Positions 43,575-52,433 of a DNA stretch of 64,000 nt are shown here, piece by piece. The notes under the pieces were generated by a model that did not search any database, was not told where the DNA came from, and saw only the letters and a program-made list of their open reading frames with translations. The stretch comes from an uncultured Flammeovirgaceae bacterium. Lineage in GTDB: Bacteria; Bacteroidota; Bacteroidia; Cytophagales; Cyclobacteriaceae. The stretch lies in assembly GCA_937883755.1 (NCBI GenBank), contig CAKZYA010000063.1, forward strand, positions 186,001 through 250,000. The letters are read 5' to 3'. Positions within the stretch are counted from its first letter, which is position 1; each line of letters starts with the position of its first letter. A program made the translations under genes and the position numbers.

Positions 43575-44051
43575 TTATCGGACTGATTTTCGGTAGTCTA
43601 CTGCACTTAACTGCCCTCGCTCATCCCGAATGTGGGTTTCCACGGCTGGAACAATATCAGTATTTTGAGCCGCAGCGCAGCTCCATTCTTCGCCTTTCTT
43701 GTGAGTCACAAAAGTAAAAATAGTACGTCGTACTCCAGGATTAGCCACTTCAGGCGTAGGTGTTTGCCCACTTAATTTCATTTTGGCGTGTACTACTGCG
43801 ATATGATCCGTCAGGAACTTAGTTTTTGTTCGAATGAGGAAAAGCGTAGATTGGTTAAAAATCGTTTGTAAACCGTAAGAATGGGCTTGCTCGATATCAG
43901 ATCGCTGCTGCCACCAAAGCCCGGTGACATTTACAAAATCTGCATCAGGATCAAACAAGGATGCGATCTGCATGGCATCCCGCCGATTCCAGGCTTCTAC
44001 AAATACTTCAGGAATGCGCTCCGGACTGGACAGTGAAGCGTAATTGCTCAT
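43575..44051 (-). CDS. NTF2-like (SgcJ/SnoaL-type) protein
   Basis: 158-residue cone-fold protein of the NTF2-like superfamily: VEAWNRRDAMQIASLFDPDADFVNVTG and LIRTKTKFLTDHIAVVHAKMKLSG fit the SgcJ/EcaC-type subgroup. It starts inside the last codon of the upstream gene (ATGA overlap), which indicates coupling. The substrate, if any, cannot be read. Confidence 0.85.
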   Translation of the reverse strand: MSNYASLSSPERIPEVFVEAWNRRDAMQIASLFDPDADFVNVTGLWWQQRSDIEQAHSYGLQTIFNQSTLFLIRTKTKFLTDHIAVVHAKMKLSGQTPTPEVANPGVRRTIFTFVTHKKGEEWSCAAAQNTDIVPAVETHIRDERGQLSAVDYRKSVR

Positions 44052-44734
44052 TCTTTCTTCCGCTTGAAGTCGCCCCGTTTAATGGATTTGATAAATTCGC
44101 TCCAGGCGAAGGGGTTCAGTAACGGATTAGGACGGGGACCAGTCCGATTCTGGATATAGTTGAACTGCTGATCCATGAAGTAACGATGGTTCATACTGCC
44201 GTCCATCGGCATGGCCTCAAACATGCGAGCTAGCACATCTTCCGCTAGATTATCCCGCATATTAGCATACCGATTTTCATCTGGAAGATTCAAGGCTAAC
44301 AAGGCCTCTTTAAAGATTTCTTCACTTGGATAGGGGAAAACCGTAATGGCTGGAAGATAGGTTGTATCGGCTAATAATTCTACGATGATAGTCATACTCT
44401 CTACCCGGTTTTCCGGTACCAGAAAATACTGCCGTTTAAAGCCAATAGCACTAAATAGCACACTATCACCGGGCAACACTGGCATAGAAAAGTAGCCATA
44501 CCGATTGGTAGACGTTCCCCGTCCGGCAGTAGGAACGTAGACATTTACTCCAGGCAGAGCATATGTGCTATCTTCTCCTAGCACTAAACCTGATATCTGA
44601 ATCACCTGACTGCGCCCTTGAGCGTACGCTGCCTGGTTAGCGGCGACCAACGAAAGGAGTAACCCACCTAGAATAATAAAATATCTCAAACCAAATTCTT
44701 TTTCTTCGTATCTTCTAACGATTTTTCCTACCAA
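44048..44734 (-). CDS. Exported protein with carboxypeptidase-like regulatory domain
   Basis: 228 residues. A signal peptide (RYFIILGGLLLSLVAANQAAYAQ) precedes a beta-sandwich CarboxypepD-regulatory-like domain (VIQISGLVLGEDSTYALPGVNVYV through DSVLFSAIGFKRQYFLVP) and a helical tail. There is no ATG near the signal peptide: the frame opens at a TTG (44734) and a TTG at 44689 gives a shorter start, so the start is uncertain. First gene of the group with the NTF2-like and Met8-like genes. Confidence 0.85.
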   Translation of the reverse strand: MVGKIVRRYEEKEFGLRYFIILGGLLLSLVAANQAAYAQGRSQVIQISGLVLGEDSTYALPGVNVYVPTAGRGTSTNRYGYFSMPVLPGDSVLFSAIGFKRQYFLVPENRVESMTIIVELLADTTYLPAITVFPYPSEEIFKEALLALNLPDENRYANMRDNLAEDVLARMFEAMPMDGSMNHRYFMDQQFNYIQNRTGPRPNPLLNPFAWSEFIKSIKRGDFKRKKE

Positions 44735-44841
44735 ATAGTCACGAGAACTGGAAGAAAGAATCTCTTTTTCTCGGTTTTTCGTTTTACTTTCGTTAAAGAT
44801 AACACAAAAAATTACAATTTTCGAGTTTCAATATTCGGCTT

Positions 44842-45231
44842 ATGCGCGTCAAAAACTTTAGTTTGGGATTCGGTCTACAGTTATTTAAAGCCTTCTCAGA
44901 AGAAGCTCGTATTCGTATACTACATTTGCTGTACCAAGAAACCGAACTGTGTATTACTGATCTAGAACATGTACTAGATTTCACCCAAACTAAAACCTCT
45001 CGCCATATTAGTTACTTACGCAATGCCGGGTTAGTATATAGCCGACAAGTAGACCAGTTTGTTTACTACCGAATCCGCCATCAGGCAAAAGATGTGGTTG
45101 AGCAGATATTTCAGTACATGAGCAAGGATAAAATATTGCTAGAAGATCATGAAACCTACAAAATTCTCTATTCTAACCGGGAATTAGCCGTAAATAAATT
45201 GCATCAGAAAAGATGGCAGAGACTCAATTAG
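44842..45231 (+). CDS. ArsR-family transcriptional regulator
   Basis: 129-residue winged-helix regulator: LFKAFSEEARIRILHLLYQETELCITDLEHVL, the recognition helix TQTKTSRHISYLRNAGLVYSRQ, and a wing YYRIRHQA. Typical metal-sensing Cys pairs are not obvious (one Cys in CITDLE). It is divergent from the CarboxypepD-like operon and its last codon overlaps the end of the symporter gene, so a role in either is possible. Its target is not readable. Confidence 0.93.
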   Translation: MRVKNFSLGFGLQLFKAFSEEARIRILHLLYQETELCITDLEHVLDFTQTKTSRHISYLRNAGLVYSRQVDQFVYYRIRHQAKDVVEQIFQYMSKDKILLEDHETYKILYSNRELAVNKLHQKRWQRLN

Positions 45232-46706
45232 GCATCAGGCTCAGCAGCTCGGTCGCGGGCTAAAAACAAGCCTAAAAAAGTAATTGCCCCGTTTACGATT
45301 AATATAAAAAAGCCAAACTTAAAACCATTGAACCAAGCTTCTGAGTTAATATCTAGAATAAAGCTGACTACCGGAGACAATACCGCTATCCAGGGAATGA
45401 GGTGGTCTTTCACTTTCCATTTGGTATAAAGTCCGAAGGCATATAATCCTAATAATGGACCATAGGTATAGCCCGCTATTTTAAATACGGCTACAATCAC
45501 ACTGTCATTATTAAGCCATTCAAAGACCATGATTACAATGAGCAGCAAGGCCGAAAACATAAGGTGAACCCGCATCCGGATTTGCTTGTCAATTTTCTCC
45601 TTCGCCGCATCCCGCACCTCATCGCGGTCACGCCCGATGCCTAAGATGTCTACACAAAAAGAAGTAGTCAGTGCGGTGAGGGCGGAGTCAGCACTAGAGT
45701 AGGCCGCTGCCGTAATTCCCAGGAGAAAGACAATACCAGCGAAGATATTAAAGTGATTCACTGCCAGGGTGGGAAATAGATCGTCTGACTTTGCAGGAAT
45801 TTCAATACCTGTCTGATTAGCATAGATGTACAATAATGCTCCCAATGAAAGAAAGAGAATATTAGCTATCACCAATACTACCGTGAATCCTAGCATATTC
45901 TTCTGAGCATCTTTCAACGTCTTGATGGTGAGGTTCTTCTGCATCATATCCTGATCTAACCCAGTCATCACAATAGCGATAAAAGCACCTGAAAGAAACT
46001 GCTTAAAGAAATTTTCACCACTTTGCCAGTCCCAGAAGAACGTTTTAGATAAATCGCTTTCCCGAACGGTAGTCACTAGTTCGCCGGGCGACAGATTAAG
46101 TTCACTACCGATTAAAGAAATGCTGATAACCACTGCCGATAGCATAAAAAGGGTCTGAAGGGTATCAGTCCAAACAATGGTTTTTATCCCGCCCCGAAAA
46201 GTGTATAGCCAAATTAGGGCAATAGCAATCAGAACGGTCAACCAAAAAGGCACACCAAAAGCTTTGAAAAAGGCAAGATGCAATACTCCAGCTACTAGAA
46301 ATAGGCGGGCTGACGCACCAATTAGCCGCGATAATAAAAAGAAGAATGCTCCTGTTTTGTAGGCGTAGAAACCAAAGCGCTTTTCCAAATAGCCATAAAT
46401 ACTCACCAAATTTAATTTGTAGTACAATGGCATCAGTACCAGGGCAATAAAGGCGTAACCTGGAATATAGCCTAGAACTATTTGAAAATAAGAAAACTGA
46501 GAACTTCCCACCTCGCCCGGCACCGAAATAAACGTTACGCCCGACAAAGTAGCACCGATCATTCCAAAGGCAACCAAGTACCAAGGCGACTGCCGATTTC
46601 CAGTGAAGAAAGTCTCACTATTTGCATTTCGGGAAGTAAAATAGGATATAGTTATTAATAGAAGAAAATATCCGGCAATAACAGCGAAAACTAATCCTGG
46701 CGACAT
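45228..46706 (-). CDS. Sodium:solute symporter
   Basis: 492-residue secondary transporter of the SSS family with about 13 helices. Diagnostic regions: FVGRN-like NSETFFTGNRQSPWYLVAFGMIGATLSGVTF, RGGIKTIVWTDTLQTL, TGLDQDMMQKNLTIKTLKDAQ and AAAYSSADSALTALTTSF. Substrate unknown. The gene is transcribed opposite to clpS, from a shared intergenic region. Confidence 0.93.
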   Translation of the reverse strand: MSPGLVFAVIAGYFLLLITISYFTSRNANSETFFTGNRQSPWYLVAFGMIGATLSGVTFISVPGEVGSSQFSYFQIVLGYIPGYAFIALVLMPLYYKLNLVSIYGYLEKRFGFYAYKTGAFFFLLSRLIGASARLFLVAGVLHLAFFKAFGVPFWLTVLIAIALIWLYTFRGGIKTIVWTDTLQTLFMLSAVVISISLIGSELNLSPGELVTTVRESDLSKTFFWDWQSGENFFKQFLSGAFIAIVMTGLDQDMMQKNLTIKTLKDAQKNMLGFTVVLVIANILFLSLGALLYIYANQTGIEIPAKSDDLFPTLAVNHFNIFAGIVFLLGITAAAYSSADSALTALTTSFCVDILGIGRDRDEVRDAAKEKIDKQIRMRVHLMFSALLLIVIMVFEWLNNDSVIVAVFKIAGYTYGPLLGLYAFGLYTKWKVKDHLIPWIAVLSPVVSFILDINSEAWFNGFKFGFFILIVNGAITFLGLFLARDRAAEPDA

Positions 46707-46716
46707 GAGTTAATGG

Positions 46717-46745
46717 TTTGTAAGCGCGTAAAAGTGATAGTTTTT
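46717..46745 (+). promoter_or_regulatory. Candidate promoter of clpS
   Basis: TTTG, 17 bases, TAGTTTTT on the plus strand: the -33 box is exact and the -7 box differs only in the last base from TAnnTTTG. It lies 35 bases before the clpS ATG, between that gene and the divergent symporter gene. Confidence 0.4.
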
Positions 46746-46780
46746 TTTTAAATTCGCTAGTTCAAGAGAACGTTTAGAAG

Positions 46781-47062
46781 ATGGATTACGGTATACAGGA
46801 AGACGTTTTAGTAGAAACCGATGTACAGGAAGAATTACTAGATTTACGAGATCTAGTGGTCTTAAATGATGATTACAATACATTTGATCATGTGATCAAT
46901 ACGCTCATTCGGGTGTGTAAGCACTCTACTGAGCAGGCTGAACAGTGTACGTTGATTATTCACTACAAAGGCAAGTGTGCCGTAAAGAAAGGCACGCTCG
47001 AGGAACTCAAGCCTATGCTCGACGCTATTCACGACGCAGGAATTGGAGCCGAAATACAGTAG
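46781..47062 (+). CDS. clpS: ATP-dependent Clp protease adaptor ClpS
   Basis: 93-residue adaptor that delivers N-degron substrates to ClpAP. The N-degron pocket is recognisable: LNDDYNTFDHVINTLI corresponds to the canonical NDDYTPMEFVVDVL region, followed by EQAEQCTLIIHYKGKCAVKKG. The length is normal. It precedes recR by about 65 bases on the same strand. Confidence 0.94.
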   Translation: MDYGIQEDVLVETDVQEELLDLRDLVVLNDDYNTFDHVINTLIRVCKHSTEQAEQCTLIIHYKGKCAVKKGTLEELKPMLDAIHDAGIGAEIQ

Positions 47063-47127
47063 TAATTTCACTGCACTTTCCTTTTAGGGAAAATGTTACT
47101 TTAGCTCTGATTTACCTAATCATTTCT

Positions 47128-47739
47128 ATGGAATATCCTTCCAAACTTATTGAAGACGCGGTTAACGAAATTGCGAAACTACCAGGCATTGGCAAAAAGT
47201 CGGCTTTGCGAATGGCTTTGCATTTACTGAAGCAAGAAGAAGACCGCACCCAATCCCTCGCCGATTCGCTGGTGAACCTTCGTACTAAAACCCAATACTG
47301 TCAGTCTTGTCACAATATTGCCGATGCCCCGATCTGCTCCATTTGCCAGAACCGTCAGCGCGACCGCAGTATTATTTGCGTAGTAGAAACCGCCACTGAC
47401 TTGATTGCGATTGAAAATACGTCTCAGTACCGGGGGTTATATCATGTATTAGGCGGAGTGATCTCCCCATTGGACGGAGTTTCACCCAGTGATCTGACCA
47501 TTGATGGATTGCTGCAACGAGTTAATGCCGATGATTCTGAGGTAAAGGAAGTGTTATTAGCACTCAGCGCGACGATGGAGGGCGATACTACCGCCTTCTT
47601 CATTACTAAAAAGCTAAAGCCCTTAGATATCAAAATCACCTCCATTGCGCGGGGAGTACCCATTGGTAGTGAGCTAGAGTATACTGATGAGATTACGCTT
47701 GGACGCAGTATCGTCGGACGTAAAGCCTATGAGGGATAA
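47128..47739 (+). CDS. recR: Recombination mediator RecR
   Basis: 203-residue DNA-repair protein of the RecFOR pathway. Helix-hairpin-helix LPGIGKKSALRMALHLL, a four-Cys zinc finger (CQSCHNIADAPICSICQN), and the Toprim segment ICVVETATDLIAIENT-YRGLYHVLGG are all present. The ATG at 47128 is the family start; the frame is open further upstream but overlaps clpS. Confidence 0.97.
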   Translation: MEYPSKLIEDAVNEIAKLPGIGKKSALRMALHLLKQEEDRTQSLADSLVNLRTKTQYCQSCHNIADAPICSICQNRQRDRSIICVVETATDLIAIENTSQYRGLYHVLGGVISPLDGVSPSDLTIDGLLQRVNADDSEVKEVLLALSATMEGDTTAFFITKKLKPLDIKITSIARGVPIGSELEYTDEITLGRSIVGRKAYEG

Positions 47740-47740
47740 G

Positions 47741-48118
47741 TTAAAAGTTACTCTTGGCTACGGCTATCAGCAGTAATACCCAACCAACAATAAATAGTAA
47801 TCCGCCCAGTGGCGTGACTGCGCCCAACCACCGAATTCCGCTTAAGCAGAGAATATACAATGATCCGGAAAAAATCAGAATGCCTCCCATCATTGATAGA
47901 GCTGAGTAGTCCAGTAGTTTATCTTGCACTCGAAACATCAACAAACCAATAAGTAGTAGTGCCAACGTATGATAAAACTGGTATTTTACAGCGGTTTCAA
48001 AAGTATCAATTCGGCCTTGAGACTCTAGAGTCGCTTGCAGTGCGTGCGCCCCGAAAGCTCCAATTATAACTGACAAAGCACCCAAAGCAGCAGCCGTAAT
48101 TAGTACAAACTTTTGCAT
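47741..48118 (-). CDS. DUF423 family membrane protein
   Basis: 125-residue protein with four hydrophobic helices (ITAAALGALSVIIGAFGAHAL, YQFYHTLALLLIGLLM). The motif FGAHAL and KYQFYHTLALL identify DUF423. The ATG at 48118 is the family start; it lies one base after the end of yggS, so the two form an operon. Function unknown. Confidence 0.9.
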   Translation of the reverse strand: MQKFVLITAAALGALSVIIGAFGAHALQATLESQGRIDTFETAVKYQFYHTLALLLIGLLMFRVQDKLLDYSALSMMGGILIFSGSLYILCLSGIRWLGAVTPLGGLLFIVGWVLLLIAVAKSNF

Positions 48119-48119
48119 G

Positions 48120-48800
48120 TTACTTCTGATAGTTACGTTCGCCAAAAATAGAAGTACCAATGCGTAACATCGTACTACCTTCCTCTATAGCAATTTGGTA
48201 ATCACTACTCATACCCATTGAGATTTCTTCCATCCGAACCTGATCAGGCAGATCATCATTATATTTCAGGGCATCAAACAGTAGCTTAAGATGTTCAAAC
48301 TCCTTACGAACTTTAGATTCATTAGAAGTAAAACTTGCCATACCCATCACTCCTACCACCTGTACATACTTTAAGTGCTGGATCGTTTCATCCCGGATTA
48401 ACTGAAAGATTTCTTCATCACTAAAACCATACTTACTTTCTTCTTCAGCAATATGTACCTGTAATAGACACGACACAGTTCTATCGTGCTTGGCCGCCTG
48501 CTTGTTGATTTCTTCCATCAACCGGATACTGTCTACTGAGTGAATCAAGTGAACAAACGGGGTAATATATTTGACTTTGTTACGCTGCAAATGCCCGATC
48601 ATATGCCAGCGAATATCTTTCGGCATTTGTTCATATTTTTCTACCATCTCCTGCACCTTATTTTCCCCGAAATCACGTATTCCAGCTTCGTAGGCATCCA
48701 TCAATGTGGATACAGGCTTGGTTTTACTAACGGCAATCAGTTTACAATTGCCAGAGGCGAGTTCTTTCTGTAGCTGCTCTATGTTTTTTGCAATATCCAT
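48120..48800 (-). CDS. yggS: YggS-family PLP-binding protein
   Basis: 226-residue PLP-homeostasis protein (PROSC/YggS). The Lys that binds pyridoxal phosphate is in KLIAVSKTKPVSTLMDAYEAGIRDFGENKVQEM, and WHMIGHLQRNKVKYI, MGMASFTSN and EISMGMSSDYQIAIEEGSTMLRIGTSIFG follow. An ATG at 48800 is the best start; the TTG six bases upstream is possible. Operon with DUF423. Confidence 0.94.
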   Translation of the reverse strand: MDIAKNIEQLQKELASGNCKLIAVSKTKPVSTLMDAYEAGIRDFGENKVQEMVEKYEQMPKDIRWHMIGHLQRNKVKYITPFVHLIHSVDSIRLMEEINKQAAKHDRTVSCLLQVHIAEEESKYGFSDEEIFQLIRDETIQHLKYVQVVGVMGMASFTSNESKVRKEFEHLKLLFDALKYNDDLPDQVRMEEISMGMSSDYQIAIEEGSTMLRIGTSIFGERNYQK

Positions 48801-48889
48801 GCACAAAGCTATTTATTTTCTTACTAACAATCATCGAGTGAATGAGTTCTATTTGAGCGATTTTCGTACTATCACGCTAGATTTTTATC

Positions 48890-49492
48890 ATGAGAAAATA
48901 TTTTTTGTTGCTGGCTTTTATAGCAATCGTAGATCAAGTACAAGCCCAATCTCAATCTGATGCATTAGCCCAGTACAACAAGCAACGATTACAGATTACT
49001 CGAGTCGGAATGCTCACACTCGGTGGATGGGCACTAGCAAATATGGGAACCAGCGGTATACTGCTCAGCCAAAACTCAGGCAGTCGCTACTATTTTCACC
49101 AAATGAATGTCTTTTGGAATGTAGTGAATTTGGGCTTAGCTGGGTTTGGTTACTATAATGCTGCTACTTCTGACCCTGCTTCTTTCTCACTGGCAGAGTC
49201 TATTCAGGAACAAAACAACATAGAAAAACTACTACTGTTCAACGCCGGACTGGATGTTGCTTACTTAGTAGGAGGGTTTTATCTCTCAGAACGTAGTCGC
49301 CGAGACTCTCCTCAATCGGAACGGTGGAAAGGCTACGGACAATCGTTGCTACTACAAGGCGGGTTTCTATTGGTGTTTGATGCGGTACTGTATACTGTTC
49401 TACATCAGGCTAGTCCTGAACTGTCTTCCTTATTGTCTTCTGTGCAACTTACTCCTGTTGGCATCGGTTTTACTTATCGCCTTGGAATATAA
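48890..49492 (+). CDS. Membrane protein of unknown function
   Basis: 200 residues. A signal peptide (MRKYFLLLAFIAIVDQVQA, cleavage near AQSQS) is followed by four hydrophobic segments (GMLTLGGWALANMGTSGI, FWNVVNLGLAGFGYY, NAGLDVAYLVGGFYL, LLLQGGFLLVFDAVLYTVL). Similar unclassified proteins are frequent in Bacteroidota; I cannot name a family. It stands alone between yggS and uvrC. Confidence 0.75.
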   Translation: MRKYFLLLAFIAIVDQVQAQSQSDALAQYNKQRLQITRVGMLTLGGWALANMGTSGILLSQNSGSRYYFHQMNVFWNVVNLGLAGFGYYNAATSDPASFSLAESIQEQNNIEKLLLFNAGLDVAYLVGGFYLSERSRRDSPQSERWKGYGQSLLLQGGFLLVFDAVLYTVLHQASPELSSLLSSVQLTPVGIGFTYRLGI

Positions 49493-49558
49493 AGAGAACG
49501 TTCTGATTCAGTTGGCGTTGCAATCCGAATATAGCTTAGTTATCTTTTCAGCTTGATT

Positions 49559-51352
49559 ATGGAAATTCCCGTTTATACTCCCGACCAGGTTCACCTGCTC
49601 CCTGACCAGCCAGGGGTTTATAAATACTACGATGCTGACCGCACTCTGATTTACGTAGGCAAAGCCAAAAGCTTAAAAAAGCGGGTTAGTAGCTATTTCA
49701 CCAAATCTAAAAACACTAATCGCAAAACCGTTAAGATGGTGCGAGAGATTCGCACAATTGAGTTTACGATTGTCAACTCCGAATTTGATGCTCTGCTATT
49801 AGAAAACAGTCTCATCAAAAGGAATCAGCCGAAATATAATATTTTACTGAAAGATGATAAAAGCTATCCATTTATCTTACTGACTAAAGAACGTTTTCCG
49901 CGCGTAATTCCTACCCGCCAGCGTATTCCCGATGCAGGCACCTATTTTGGTCCCTTTGCCAGTGTGAAGGCCATGAATAATATATTGGAGCTTCTCAGAA
50001 GCTTGTACACTTTGCGTACCTGTCGCTATGATTTATCTGAAGAAAATATAAAAAGTGGTAAATATAAAGTTTGTCTCGAGTACCATATTGGTAACTGCTT
50101 AGGGCCTTGTGAGGGATTGCAAGCTGAGCAAGATTATAATCGGGACATTGAGCAGGCAACTCATATCTTGAAAGGAAATATGAGTATCGCCCGCACTTAT
50201 TTCAAGGAAAAGATGCAGCAGGCAGCAGAAAATCTGGAATTTGAGGAGGCGCAAAAGTATAAGGAAAAGATATCGCTGCTCACCAAATATCAAGCAAAAT
50301 CAATCGTAGTGAATACTCACATTGGTGATACTGATGTCTTCACTATTGTTTCAGATGAGCAGATTGCCTATATCAATTATCTGAAGGCGAACAAGGGCAC
50401 GATCATTCTGACCAAAACCATTGAGATCAAAAAGAAGCTAGATGAAAGTGACGAAGATATTTTAGCGTTGATGATGGTAGAACTACGGGAACGTTACCTC
50501 AGTGCTACCAAAGAGGTTCTGACCAATATTGACATTCCTATTTCGCTAGAAGGAGTTACGATTACTGTTCCTAAAATTGGCGATAAGCGGAAGCTAGTGG
50601 ATTTATCCATTAAAAATGCTCTGTATTACAAGCGGGAACGAGTGAACCGAGTGCAGGAGTACCAGCAGAGAGTTAATCGAGTGGTGCTTAAACTACAGGA
50701 AGACTTGCGCCTGAAGCAGCCGCCCATGCACATTGAGTGCTTTGATAATTCTAACCTGCAAGGCTCCAATCCGGTAGCCTCCATGGTCTGTTTTAAAAAT
50801 GGTAAGCCTGCAAAAAAAGATTATCGCAAATTCAATATCAAAACAGTAGTTGGGTCAGACGATTTTGCTTCCATGTATGAGATCGTATTCCGCCGATACA
50901 AACGTTTGTTAGAGGAAGAACTGGAGCTTCCTAACCTTATTGTGATTGATGGAGGGAAAGGTCAACTTAAATCAGCCTGTCAGGCATTAAAGGATTTAGG
51001 AATCTACGGTGATATTCCTATCATCGGAATTGCTAAACGATTAGAAGAAATTTATACGCCCGAAGATCCCTATCCGTTACATATTGATAAAAAGTCGGAA
51101 TCGCTCAAACTGATTCAGCGAGCACGGGACGAGGCTCACCGATTTGCTATTACTTTCCACCGGAAAAAACGTTCTAATGCTGCCTTGCGTAGCGAATTAG
51201 AAGACATCAAGGGCATTGGTCGTAAAACTGCTCTCTCACTACTAAAAAGCTTTAAATCCGTAAAAAATATTCGAGAGGCTACCGAAGAAGACTTAGCACA
51301 GTTGGTAGGAGCTTCAAAGGCAAAAACGCTCAAAGAGGCCTTAAGTCAATAG
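49559..51352 (+). CDS. uvrC: Excinuclease ABC subunit C
   Basis: 597-residue nuclease of nucleotide-excision repair. GIY-YIG domain first (PGVYKYYDADRTLIYVGKAK), a UVR motif (LEFEEAQKYKEKISLL), an RNase H-like endonuclease centre (VIDGGKGQLK and IIGIAKRLEEIY) and two C-terminal helix-hairpin-helices (LEDIKGIGRKTALSLLKSF and EEDLAQLVGASKAKTLK). The ATG at 49559 fits; a TTG six bases upstream is the only alternative. It converges on the T9SS operon across a terminator. Confidence 0.97.
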   Translation: MEIPVYTPDQVHLLPDQPGVYKYYDADRTLIYVGKAKSLKKRVSSYFTKSKNTNRKTVKMVREIRTIEFTIVNSEFDALLLENSLIKRNQPKYNILLKDDKSYPFILLTKERFPRVIPTRQRIPDAGTYFGPFASVKAMNNILELLRSLYTLRTCRYDLSEENIKSGKYKVCLEYHIGNCLGPCEGLQAEQDYNRDIEQATHILKGNMSIARTYFKEKMQQAAENLEFEEAQKYKEKISLLTKYQAKSIVVNTHIGDTDVFTIVSDEQIAYINYLKANKGTIILTKTIEIKKKLDESDEDILALMMVELRERYLSATKEVLTNIDIPISLEGVTITVPKIGDKRKLVDLSIKNALYYKRERVNRVQEYQQRVNRVVLKLQEDLRLKQPPMHIECFDNSNLQGSNPVASMVCFKNGKPAKKDYRKFNIKTVVGSDDFASMYEIVFRRYKRLLEEELELPNLIVIDGGKGQLKSACQALKDLGIYGDIPIIGIAKRLEEIYTPEDPYPLHIDKKSESLKLIQRARDEAHRFAITFHRKKRSNAALRSELEDIKGIGRKTALSLLKSFKSVKNIREATEEDLAQLVGASKAKTLKEALSQ

Positions 51353-51367
51353 CCTTATACCAATAAA

Positions 51368-51389
51368 AAAGGAACCCGAAGGCTCCTTT
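51368..51389. terminator. Shared terminator of uvrC and the gld operon
   Basis: Stem AAAGGA/TCCTTT with one A-C mismatch, two further CC/GG pairs and the loop CGAA, between runs of A and T. It lies 15 bases after uvrC and 30 bases after gldN on the other strand, so it can work in both directions. Confidence 0.7.
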
Positions 51390-51419
51390 CTTAAAAAACA
51401 TTTGTGCTATGGAAGAATT

Positions 51420-52373
51420 TTAATATTCCCAAAGTTCGTGTTCGCGCTCCAGCATGTCGTACTCGTACTCAAGTGACTTTAACAAAGCCTGACGCTTGTT
51501 CCCATCGGTCATATCCACAATTCGCTCGTCATCAGGGTTAGAATACTTCACTACATGAGCACTGAATAAACGTAAGTCAAACGCATGCTCCAGATTAAGA
51601 TGCTTGGCACCGTTGCGGGGGTTTACCCATACGGCAATTTCAGGATTCTCTTGAAATACCCGGATTAAATCTTTGTACCGGAAAGAAGCAACTTCTTTCA
51701 GTAGTCCAGTATTTGGAAAGTTTTCTGGAGGAAGTATCAGCGTTAATGCCTGAATGTCATAGTACTGACGACCACGCTCTTTATCGAAGATCACATCTTC
51801 TACAACTTCAAGTATTGATACATCCTTAGGAGCAAACAAGTAGCTTTCCGCCTGAGGTGCTGCTGCTTCAGCTCCCATGTCAGTTCCTTCCGCACCTTGA
51901 CCAGAATCACTGTCACTGTCGCTGCTACCCCAGCCGTCATCATCACTGCTACCCCAACCATCGTCAGCCGAATCATCTTGACCGAAGCCCATCGCGATTT
52001 CTTCTTCACTCAACGCCGGCCCATCCATCGGGATAGTAAGATTCTCAATAAATTGCTCTTTTGACATACGAGTTGATACTGAGTCGTTAGTATACGGATA
52101 CAATGTTCCATTCATAACTGACTCAATAATTATCCGAGTAATCCAACGGTTCTCGGAGAAAAACGGCTTATTCTGCTTTTCTTTCAAATCCATCCGTCGC
52201 CATACCCGTGTCCGGTACAACTGATCTGAAGCATGGATTGGCCGAATAGAATTATCGTTGAACCCATCTTCGTTGTAACCATCGTTCGTTTGGGCACTTG
52301 ACACGCTAATTGTGCTTAACGCAATAATCGCTGCCCCCGCGAACTGTTTTACCATTTGATTAATACTCTTCAT
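51420..52373 (-). CDS. gldN: Type IX secretion/gliding protein GldN (PorN)
   Basis: Periplasmic partner of GldK in the outer-membrane ring of the type IX secretion system. A signal peptide (GAAIIALSTISVSSAQ) precedes the family region RPIHASDQLYRTRVWRRMDLKEKQNKP and the C-terminal domain. At 317 residues it has an insertion at about 132-175 made of two DDGWGSSD units and an SDSDSDS run, which is not usual in GldN. Last gene of the gld group. Confidence 0.94.
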   Translation of the reverse strand: MKSINQMVKQFAGAAIIALSTISVSSAQTNDGYNEDGFNDNSIRPIHASDQLYRTRVWRRMDLKEKQNKPFFSENRWITRIIIESVMNGTLYPYTNDSVSTRMSKEQFIENLTIPMDGPALSEEEIAMGFGQDDSADDGWGSSDDDGWGSSDSDSDSGQGAEGTDMGAEAAAPQAESYLFAPKDVSILEVVEDVIFDKERGRQYYDIQALTLILPPENFPNTGLLKEVASFRYKDLIRVFQENPEIAVWVNPRNGAKHLNLEHAFDLRLFSAHVVKYSNPDDERIVDMTDGNKRQALLKSLEYEYDMLEREHELWEY

Positions 52374-52433
52374 AACACCTGTTTTTTCTGATAAAGTAGA
52401 CTGACCTTACGGCCAGTCTATATTGAATACTGT

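Noticed and set aside
46945-47127. Upstream in-frame extension of recR
   Set aside because: Overlaps clpS in another frame; the ATG at 47128 matches the conserved RecR start.
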